From Clostridiales bacterium (GTDB lineage: Bacteria; Bacillota; Clostridia; Oscillospirales; Ruminococcaceae), in NCBI GenBank assembly GCA_012800685.1, contig JAAZIT010000226.1, positions 1 to 12,226 on the forward strand: a DNA stretch of 12,226 bases, written 5' to 3'. Positions 5,590 to 12,226 of this stretch are shown here, piece by piece. Under the pieces are notes generated by a model that was given only the letters and a program-made list of their open reading frames with translations, was not told the origin of the DNA and searched no databases. Each line of letters starts with the position of its first letter. Position 1 is the stretch's first letter. The position numbers were made by a program, and so were the translations under genes.

Positions 5590-8223
5590 TTAATCTTTTT
5601 TTCTTTTAAACAAGTTAGAGATGTTATTTAAGATCGGACTGGTAGATTCAGCAACATCTTTAATCACATTCCAATATCGAAGTGCTGTTCTGTCATCATG
5701 ATAAATATCCTTTATTACTTTGTCCAAATCAGATAGTTTCTGTTTACTCAGTTTACAGAGGACTTTGCCGATTTCCTCTCGTATTTGGGGATTGCCCTTT
5801 TCAAATACTAATCCTAAGAACTTACAGAAAACTCCATAATCCTTATCGTCCTTGCTTTGCTTCAAATAAATTTTCGCACAAGGAACAAAGAACAAAGAAG
5901 AAATATTTCTCGGCATTTCAAATAAGTTATACAAACTTTCAATATCACTGGTTTTTTCGCAAAGTTCACATACTTCTGGCAATAACCAATCAAAGTATTT
6001 TTTAGCAGAATGCTCTGTAACTTTTGACATATCTGCCTTTCCATCAGAAATTAAGCGTTCAAGACTTTCAAAAGCATCGTGTAACTGGCTGGACTTTTTA
6101 CATTTTTCAAGAACACTTGCGATTACTAATAAGAGCAACTTACCAGAAATTGGTTTACAAAGGTTGTTGTAAAGATATTCATATGAAGTTTGAATAAGTT
6201 TATCATTATCTTTTGACGGACTTTCAAGTGGGATATTTCTAACAATATCCTTTACCAAACTTTCCGCAAAAGAAACTTCCATTTTTTCTGAAGAAACGAT
6301 ATCAAACAAATCTATTTTCGCACTATAGATAGACTCACTATCAAAGCTTTCTAATCGGCGATAATAGTCTATCATTATTTGTCCGCTGTATTGCTGTAAA
6401 TAATTTCTATCACAAGTAACATAAGTTTTGTAGTGGTCGTTAAATATAAGTTGGCTTTCTGCTAAACCAGTGGCATTAGACATTGCAAGTGAATACAGCA
6501 TATATATCTGCTCATATCTCTTATAATCACCTAATATAGAATACGCTGTAGCAAAGTCAGTCTGCTGATATTTTACCATAGTCTGACCGAAGTATTTCCA
6601 CATAGATGCAACCTCTTGATTTCCGTTAGGGAGGTCAAAAAGCATACCCTCAATGTTTAGTGCCATATTAACCAAATACTTGCAATCATTGGAAAACTCA
6701 TCCAATATACGAGTAACAAGGAAATATCCGTTTTGAGTGTTCTTTGAGTAAACAGCTTGAACTAAGCCATAGTAGGTTTGCCCGAGCGGAGAATCAATTA
6801 AAAGTTCATTTACTGAAACTTGCTGATCCCTGCCAAATGTAGAAACCACCTTAATAACAAATGAGATTTTCCAAGTTGCAATATCATTTTGCATTACTGC
6901 AAATAACTTTTCACGGTTGCTTTTTCTCATAAGTTCTGTTGCAACGCTAAAGCCACTTTCTCTACAAACAGAATCAACTTTATCATAGAAAGACACAAAA
7001 GTGTTTTCGCCACTTTCATTGTTAAGGAACTCATACAAAACTCTGTCAACCATTAAACCCTTTATAATGGCACGATAGTTTTCCGAAAGCAATTCGTACT
7101 TAGAAATAGCATAACGCATTATGCAAAGGAAAGACCGAATATTCGTTTCGAGTAAATAATCTTTCTTCTCAAATAGACTCTGAAGGACACGGAGCACCTC
7201 CGCAGATAAAGCATATTCGCTTGCAAAATCCAATGCAGTTTTAATTTCGTTTTCCGTTAATTCTGCAATACCGTCAGACATAAGTGAATACAAACGATAA
7301 GCGGAATACATTTTTTCGTCTGCTTTGTCATAATTGTATCCTTTTGTAATAAAAAGATGGAAGTCTTGTAAACTATCATAGGAAAAGGACATTGAGGTAT
7401 CAATAAAATCAAAATAATGCTCGTCCTTTTCAAATTCTGCACAGTTTTTTTCATAGAGGTCAAACACAAAATGCAGTCTTTGGCTCTCTGCTGTGTAACG
7501 AGATCCCTTTGGAATTACACCACAGATTTGCGATGATGAGAGAGAAGGATCAAAATCATATGTGGAAAAATTAATACCTAGAGCTGTTTTTAATGGCAAA
7601 GCGTACTCTATTGCAGCGATCCACATAATAATGTTTTTAGGATCGTCACAAATTACTACTCTTTTTCTTTCTGTTTTAAAAGCAAAGACAGCGAAAAGCA
7701 TATTCTTAAAGATCTCAATTCGGTCATCAACGTTTAAAAAGTCAATCACAGCATCAACATCTACTGTAAACCCTCGTTCAAAAACGGGTTTAAGAAGATA
7801 GTCAGGTCTATCGGGATTATTAACTTCCTCAAATTCCATACAATCTCGTAGCAAACTACTGCCATAAAACTCGCAAGGATAATTTTGCATATCACTTTCA
7901 TCAGCCAGTACAACGTGACTAAGGTGATTACCAAAGCGTCCTGCACTCCCCATATAATCTCTTCCAAGATAAGTGTTTAAAGCTAATGCACACGCACCGT
8001 TATCCAATTTTCTATAAGTAAAGGATTTAGGTAATGTCGGTGCAATTTCCTCAGTCATAACCACACCCGGTTCAAGTACCGGCGGCTGATATGAAAATAG
8101 GCTTTTCACCTCATCATTGTTTGAATCCTTAAACGAAGCATCATATGAAAAGACTTGTTGACCATCATTTACTCCGTTAATGCCACGCCTACAAGATGTA
8201 TAAATAATTTGATGTGGACTCAT
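5590..8223 (-). CDS. GTPase-associated protein 1-like (GAP1-N2 type N-terminus), large helical tail
   Basis: This is the last gene of the GTPase operon. I prefer the ATG at 8221-8223 (877 residues), because AGAGGT stands 7 nt upstream; the ATG at 8274 would add 17 residues, has no ribosome binding site and overlaps the YidD-like gene. Residues about 4-145 resemble GAP1-N2: QIIYTSCRRGING (5-17) and AGRFGNHLSHVVLAD (94-108). Residues about 150-265 resemble the following GAP1 middle domain (RVVICDDPKN, then ALGINFSTYDFDPS). From about 280 to the end it is almost wholly helical, with no signal peptide or membrane segment, and finishes in a basic KRKKD. In comparative-genomic work GAP1 proteins accompany DO-GTPases in predicted conflict systems and are thought to regulate or act with them; no biochemical activity can be read here. 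Family assignment rests on recalled motifs. Confidence 0.8.
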   Translation of the reverse strand: MSPHQIIYTSCRRGINGVNDGQQVFSYDASFKDSNNDEVKSLFSYQPPVLEPGVVMTEEIAPTLPKSFTYRKLDNGACALALNTYLGRDYMGSAGRFGNHLSHVVLADESDMQNYPCEFYGSSLLRDCMEFEEVNNPDRPDYLLKPVFERGFTVDVDAVIDFLNVDDRIEIFKNMLFAVFAFKTERKRVVICDDPKNIIMWIAAIEYALPLKTALGINFSTYDFDPSLSSSQICGVIPKGSRYTAESQRLHFVFDLYEKNCAEFEKDEHYFDFIDTSMSFSYDSLQDFHLFITKGYNYDKADEKMYSAYRLYSLMSDGIAELTENEIKTALDFASEYALSAEVLRVLQSLFEKKDYLLETNIRSFLCIMRYAISKYELLSENYRAIIKGLMVDRVLYEFLNNESGENTFVSFYDKVDSVCRESGFSVATELMRKSNREKLFAVMQNDIATWKISFVIKVVSTFGRDQQVSVNELLIDSPLGQTYYGLVQAVYSKNTQNGYFLVTRILDEFSNDCKYLVNMALNIEGMLFDLPNGNQEVASMWKYFGQTMVKYQQTDFATAYSILGDYKRYEQIYMLYSLAMSNATGLAESQLIFNDHYKTYVTCDRNYLQQYSGQIMIDYYRRLESFDSESIYSAKIDLFDIVSSEKMEVSFAESLVKDIVRNIPLESPSKDNDKLIQTSYEYLYNNLCKPISGKLLLLVIASVLEKCKKSSQLHDAFESLERLISDGKADMSKVTEHSAKKYFDWLLPEVCELCEKTSDIESLYNLFEMPRNISSLFFVPCAKIYLKQSKDDKDYGVFCKFLGLVFEKGNPQIREEIGKVLCKLSKQKLSDLDKVIKDIYHDDRTALRYWNVIKDVAESTSPILNNISNLFKRKKD

Positions 8224-8248
8224 CGTTTGCACCTCTTTCAAAATATTA

Positions 8249-8443
8249 TTATGGGAAGTCAAAACCTCCACCATTTATATTACATCGTTTTAAACGACAT
8301 ATTCCTTTTATAATTCCTTTTAGTAAACCAAATTTTTCTATTGAAAGGATCATGTATTCAGAACACGATGGTTTAAAACGGCATTGTTTTCGTAGTGATT
8401 CTGGTGCATTTTTGGGTCCTGCCACCGCTTTATACTGTTTCAT
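8249..8443 (-). CDS. YidD-like small protein inside the GTPase operon
   Basis: This is a 64-residue protein with the YidD hallmark CRFKPSCSEY (21-30) and the C-terminal RLKRCNINGGGFDFP (50-64), matching the family's C-R-F-x-P-[ST]-C-S ... R-L-x-R-C ... GG-x-D-x-P pattern. Cysteines are at 21, 27, 49 and 54. Classical YidD assists YidC in inserting membrane proteins and lies between rnpA and yidC. This copy instead sits between a GTPase and a GAP1 gene. Its first 20 residues (MKQYKAVAGPKNAPESLRKQ) are polar and lack the amphipathic YQ-x-x-ISP helix that attaches ordinary YidD to the membrane, so it may have been adapted to a new job. AAGGAAGGAAG stands 6 nt before the ATG. It follows the GTPase gene by 78 bp and precedes the GAP1 gene by 25 bp. 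Confidence 0.85.
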   Translation of the reverse strand: MKQYKAVAGPKNAPESLRKQCRFKPSCSEYMILSIEKFGLLKGIIKGICRLKRCNINGGGFDFP

Positions 8444-8458
8444 ATATATCTTCCTTCC

Positions 8459-8496
8459 TTGACATCATACTTAAGTGTGGTTTTGACAACATACTT
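8459..8496. repeat. Short direct repeat in the leader of the YidD-like gene
   Basis: TTGACATCATACTT (8459-8472) and TTGACAACATACTT (8483-8496) match at 13 of 14 bases with a 24-bp period. They lie just upstream of the YidD-like ribosome binding site in the 78-bp gap after the GTPase gene. No -10 elements follow at promoter spacing, so they are probably not promoters. Confidence 0.6.
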
Positions 8497-8521
8497 GCTT
8501 GCGTGCTTTCTACACAAAAGA

Positions 8522-9733
8522 TTATTTGCCCTTAATTACCCCATTCTCTTTAAGAATCCATAAGAACGAATCTTCAATTCGATGAGGGCGAGGTCTTTCG
8601 ATTTTACCTGACTTGTCGGGGTTATTATTTAAACCCAAGGCAGATGCAGCGAAATAAGAGAAATTGCTGTAGTTTGTTTCCAACTGTGAGATAAAAGCAT
8701 CAGCATCCCATTCATGAAGTAACGCCAAAATCTCAGAATTTACATTGTGCCAGTCAGACATATCAAAGTACTTTTCAGTACAATGCGGACTTGGATTAAG
8801 AACGGTACAATCAGGAGGAATAATAGATTCAATAGCATCAAACTTCGAAAATACCACCGCAACCGGAATATCTATTTTTGTGGTATCCGACATTTTTTTA
8901 TCATTTCTAATTAAGTTAGATACACGAGTCATAATGTCATCAGCCTTTGCAGCAGAATGAAAATCTATTGCCGCTGCACGCTTAACTGTTGATTCGTCTA
9001 ACTGATTTGCAACTGCAGGAATCTGCATAGGATCAAGCAAAAATACAATTCCAGCAGATTTACAAATGTACTTATTTACAGTACTCATTGTATCTTCGTC
9101 GTTTAAATCTTCACCCGCAGTATCAAAAAATACGAAAGTAAAACTTTCGATAAACTCTTTAAATAAAACCTTGTGCTTTAACTTTAATTTAAATATCAGC
9201 GGTCTGTAAGCACCATTATCAACATTTTGAACACTACTTTGAGTAAGTTCAAGTTTCATATTGTTGTCATAAAGGCTATAACCAAAATTGGTTTGCCACC
9301 TCTGATAACTATCAGCAAATCCTTCGAGAGAACCGCCGAAACTCACAGAAATTCTATCCCGTAGTTCCTTGATGATAACACCAACAAAGTGACTCTTTCC
9401 TGTAGCACGAGAACCAACAACGGAAATAATTATATCCTTTCCGGTCAAGGTACTTTCAGGCAACTCGTTATGACAAGAAGGACATACGTGTTTATATGTA
9501 GTGTTGCCGCATTCCACGCATTTTGCAGATTGTGGAATAGCAAATCCAATCTTTGAGGAGATAGTAAATGTTTTTTTACCTTGCTTTGGCATCTTGAGAT
9601 TACCGTTCTCATACCTCGTCATTTCCACATCGTCAAAATCCTTGCAACGCTTATTCGTGCATCTGAATTGAACTTTAGATAATTTATGCTTTTCGAAGCA
9701 ATAAGGGCATATAAAATTTCTTTTAATCCCCAC
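8522..9733 (-). CDS. Zinc-ribbon P-loop GTPase, DO-GTPase2-like
   Basis: This is probably the nucleotide switch of the operon. Numbering is from the ATG at 9739 (405 residues). Four Cys-Cys pairs make the N-terminal part: C11/C14 with C27/C32, and C74/C77 with C86/C89, two zinc-binding modules. The GTPase domain follows: P-loop GSRATGKSH (109-117), DTAGE (206-210, G3), SKFD (298-301, a variant of N/TKxD) and SALG (366-369, G5-like). FTFVFFDTAG and GIVFLLDPMQ are the usual core strands. I prefer a GTG start at 9731-9733 (403 residues), because AGGAGG (9741-9746) is 7 nt from it but only 1 nt from the ATG. The stop of the upstream gene overlaps this site, which indicates translational coupling. 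The protein is soluble. Similarity to DO-GTPase2 is recalled; nucleotide specificity is inferred from motifs. Confidence 0.82.
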   Translation of the reverse strand: MGIKRNFICPYCFEKHKLSKVQFRCTNKRCKDFDDVEMTRYENGNLKMPKQGKKTFTISSKIGFAIPQSAKCVECGNTTYKHVCPSCHNELPESTLTGKDIIISVVGSRATGKSHFVGVIIKELRDRISVSFGGSLEGFADSYQRWQTNFGYSLYDNNMKLELTQSSVQNVDNGAYRPLIFKLKLKHKVLFKEFIESFTFVFFDTAGEDLNDEDTMSTVNKYICKSAGIVFLLDPMQIPAVANQLDESTVKRAAAIDFHSAAKADDIMTRVSNLIRNDKKMSDTTKIDIPVAVVFSKFDAIESIIPPDCTVLNPSPHCTEKYFDMSDWHNVNSEILALLHEWDADAFISQLETNYSNFSYFAASALGLNNNPDKSGKIERPRPHRIEDSFLWILKENGVIKGK

Positions 9734-9740
9734 ATCCATT

Positions 9741-9746
9741 CCTCCT
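9741..9746 (-). promoter_or_regulatory. Ribosome binding site overlapping the upstream stop codon
   Basis: AGGAGG on the minus strand overlaps the TAG (9745-9747) of the zinc/FN3 gene. It is 1 nt from ATG (9739) and 7 nt from GTG (9733), favouring the GTG as start of the GTPase and suggesting reinitiation by ribosomes finishing the upstream gene. Confidence 0.7.
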
Positions 9747-12192
9747 AATTAATCTTATAATTTGATTTCAATCTTAATCGAAGCTGATTCTCCACTTGTG
9801 ATTTTTCATCCTTAAAAAACGCTTTGATATAAGTGTCCTTTGCAAGTCCTTTCGAAAACGGAATCCTAACTTGTAAAGATCCATCCACGTGCTGTGCCGG
9901 AATAGAATGAAACAACTTTGCAGATGATTTAAACATTGGCGTGTTTTCTATTGCAGACATTACATCAATGTCAGGCAACTCAAACTCTTTGTTTTCTGCT
10001 TCAAATTCTAGAATCACGCAACTATCACCAAATAATTTCTTATTAACAGAGATAGAATAAGTAATGTTTTCCCGTGGCGAATTGTTAAACAAATAGTCTG
10101 AACCTGCGGAGTAGTCTTTTTCTCCATCTCGTTTGAACTCTGCAAAAACAGAAAAATAATATTTTCTAGGTTCAAGAGTATCTAATACAATTGCACTATT
10201 CAACTGATATTGTTTAAGTGGAATGTACCTCCTAATCGTTTTAACATCCCCAATATCAGATGGAAATTGATCAAAACGATATAACACAACAAAACCAGTT
10301 GCTGTTTCAGGTAGATCTATATAAATGTTAATTTGTCCATTAACAATTCTAATTGTTTTTATATTTATGGCTTCGCCTTTGCTTGCTCTTGCTAAAGATC
10401 CAAATACAGCAGAACCTGATTTAACCACAACAGCAACAATATATAGTAAATCTGTTCCATCATATTGGAATGAAGCACCTTTTTCATTAGGCTCCAAAAT
10501 CTTATTAGTTTGGGAGGAGAGAGGGTGTTGCTGTAGCGGTCGCATTTCTTGCTCAAGCGTTGTTAATGAAATAATGTCGCCAAGATTATGTTTGGGTCTT
10601 TCCGTGGAACAGAAAAGTCTAACATCATTAAAACTATCTTGTAACCAAATAGCCTCGAAAGTACCATCCTGACAAGGTTTAACTCTTAGAATGTCAATTG
10701 GTTCAGGGGGACAATTAGGGACACCGCTTTTAAAAACACCTTTTGTCACCTCTTTTTTACCGTTTACAATATAGGAGAGGGCAACGTGATATGAATAAGT
10801 AGTTCCATTTGTCAATTCAGAAACCAAATAACAATCGGAAGATGATGTTGCAATAAGTTTCTTGTTACCGTCGGCAGAAACTTCATAAATTTCAGCAGTA
10901 GCATTTGTAGGTAAACTATCCCACGAAATGTTTAATGAAGCATCTGCAGCTGTAATTGAAACGTTTGAAACCTCAAAAAGGTTTACTACCGATTCGCCTT
11001 TTGCACCTTGTGAGCATACCTCGGCTCTTTCAGCAAAAATATTATAGTAATAGATAATACCCGGTTCAATATTGTTGTCAGAATATAAATTTCCACTTCC
11101 TTTAAAGATTGTTTCACCGTCTGCAATCTGCTGAATCCAACCATTAGCACTTCTAACAACAATGTATCTGATAGACTTATCATTTATTGAAGTCCACGAC
11201 ACTATGTTTGTTTTCATATTAGCATTGGCACTAACAGACATTCCAGAAACCGCTGAAGGTTTAGGCATAAGTTCTTTAACTCCGGGTAAATCCGAGCAAA
11301 GATCATATGCTTGAGCACACAGCTCAAGAATATCTTTTTCAAGTTTTTCGGCTTTTGCCTGATTAAAAAAAGACTGAGCCTTTGTAATAGCCTGAGAAAC
11401 TTCTTGTTCTATTATAGCATCGGAGTAGCCTGAAAAGAATTTTTGAATGCTTGTATATTGACTGGAAGCTTCAATATATCTCTTTTCTTTTATTGCATCA
11501 CGCATTTTTGCAACTTCCTTGCCGACACGCAGTTCATATTCAGCAAGTCTTTCATTTAAAGCTTGTACCTTTGGACTATTAGGCCAATAGCGGGTTGCAT
11601 CAGAAATGTGTGCTTTTGCAACTGTAAAATCGAGTGCAGCTATAGCGTGTTCTGCTTGTTCACATAAGGCTAAAGCTCTATCAATATTTTCAAACCTAAA
11701 ACCGCATTTACATACTTTAATGTTAGCATCATTAACTGTTCCGCAATTTGGACACTTAATTTCAAGTTCTAATCCGCAATTACTACAAACTCTCCGTCCA
11801 TCGGACACATCATTCAAGCAACCGCAGCGACAAACTTTTATATTAGTATTCTGCATTTCAGCACCCGTTGCATTATAAGAAATTTTTTCAACTTTACAAA
11901 ATGCAATAAGCATTTCTTCAGAAAGTTTACGATCACGGAATATTTGAGTAAGTTGACCGATAATTTCGTCGCCCTGCTCTGTGGCCAATTCACCTGAAAT
12001 ATCAGCAATGCTTTTAGCATCGTCAAGAATACTTTTGCGTTTAGTGTACTCAAGATATTTATCATAAACATCTTTGTTACTCTCGTCCTTAAATGCAAGT
12101 TCGCATTGTCCGCAAAGTTTAGAACCATTTCCACTTACGCTATCATATTTATAAAATTCTGTTTTCTTCTTTTCGGTGGCTCTTAAACGCAA
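9745..12192 (-). CDS. Zinc-ribbon, helical (TPR-like), fibronectin-III repeat protein; N-terminus uncertain
   Basis: This is an 815-residue soluble protein, first of the operon within the window. Order: a short segment with C27-x-x-C30 and AFKDESNKDVYDKYLEY (33-49), resembling the end of a J-like domain; a helical part (52-108); two zinc ribbons (C121/C123 with C136/C139, C147/C150 with C161/C163); a TPR-like helical region (about 170-308); then a beta-rich half with FN3-like modules at about 312-405, 406-490, 494-600 and 610-705; and a last beta domain to 815. It is probably a scaffold or sensor for the GTPase encoded next. The only available start is TTG at 12190-12192. It has no ribosome binding site, and an in-frame TAG lies 21 bp upstream (12214-12216). 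The gene may therefore be frameshifted here, or its true start may lie beyond the edge in another frame. No signal peptide is seen. Confidence 0.75.
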   Translation of the reverse strand: MRLRATEKKKTEFYKYDSVSGNGSKLCGQCELAFKDESNKDVYDKYLEYTKRKSILDDAKSIADISGELATEQGDEIIGQLTQIFRDRKLSEEMLIAFCKVEKISYNATGAEMQNTNIKVCRCGCLNDVSDGRRVCSNCGLELEIKCPNCGTVNDANIKVCKCGFRFENIDRALALCEQAEHAIAALDFTVAKAHISDATRYWPNSPKVQALNERLAEYELRVGKEVAKMRDAIKEKRYIEASSQYTSIQKFFSGYSDAIIEQEVSQAITKAQSFFNQAKAEKLEKDILELCAQAYDLCSDLPGVKELMPKPSAVSGMSVSANANMKTNIVSWTSINDKSIRYIVVRSANGWIQQIADGETIFKGSGNLYSDNNIEPGIIYYYNIFAERAEVCSQGAKGESVVNLFEVSNVSITAADASLNISWDSLPTNATAEIYEVSADGNKKLIATSSSDCYLVSELTNGTTYSYHVALSYIVNGKKEVTKGVFKSGVPNCPPEPIDILRVKPCQDGTFEAIWLQDSFNDVRLFCSTERPKHNLGDIISLTTLEQEMRPLQQHPLSSQTNKILEPNEKGASFQYDGTDLLYIVAVVVKSGSAVFGSLARASKGEAINIKTIRIVNGQINIYIDLPETATGFVVLYRFDQFPSDIGDVKTIRRYIPLKQYQLNSAIVLDTLEPRKYYFSVFAEFKRDGEKDYSAGSDYLFNNSPRENITYSISVNKKLFGDSCVILEFEAENKEFELPDIDVMSAIENTPMFKSSAKLFHSIPAQHVDGSLQVRIPFSKGLAKDTYIKAFFKDEKSQVENQLRLRLKSNYKIN

Positions 12193-12226
12193 TGTTTTGG
12201 TGTTAGTATATAACTATGGACACGGA

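Noticed and set aside
8224..8274. Longer 894-residue version of the GAP1-like protein
   Set aside because: Its ATG has no ribosome binding site and lies inside the YidD-like gene; the ATG at 8223 has a well-spaced site and begins right at the conserved domain.

Overview
The window is low-GC DNA with purine-rich Shine-Dalgarno sites, a YtrA-type GntR/ABC cassette and a DarB/CbpB-like CBS protein. This points to a low-GC Gram-positive bacterium, most likely a gut-type Clostridia member. That is an inference from gene content; no rRNA or other marker is present.

Layout. Bases 1-3113 hold a minus-strand operon read right to left: a YtrA-subfamily GntR repressor, an ABC ATPase, and a large multi-spanning permease that overlaps the ATPase and runs off the left edge. 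Bases 3114-4020 are a divergent intergenic region with a 47-bp tandem repeat and a T-rich, almost A-free tract that opens false reading frames. Bases 4021-4434 encode a two-CBS-domain protein on the plus strand. Bases 4435-5589 carry no intact gene. They hold an AT-rich stretch full of AACTA/TAGTT words, two face-to-face hairpin terminators, and the frameshifted remains of a metallophosphoesterase gene.

Bases 5590-12192 are a second minus-strand operon and the most interesting part. In transcription order it has a zinc-ribbon/TPR-like/fibronectin-III protein, a zinc-ribbon P-loop GTPase resembling the 'double-GTPase' (DO-GTPase2) family, a small YidD-like protein, and a GTPase-associated protein with a GAP1-N2-type N-terminus. 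GAP1 and DO-GTPase proteins have been predicted, by comparative genomics, to belong to NTP-dependent conflict (defence-like) systems. The stop of the first gene overlaps the ribosome binding site of the second, and the YidD and GAP1 genes lie 25 bp apart, so the proteins are probably made together. A plausible reading is that the GTPase is the switch, GAP1 its regulator or effector partner, and the zinc/FN3 protein a sensor or scaffold. The YidD-like protein may link the system to the membrane. The operon probably continues beyond the right edge, because the first gene lacks a convincing start inside the window.
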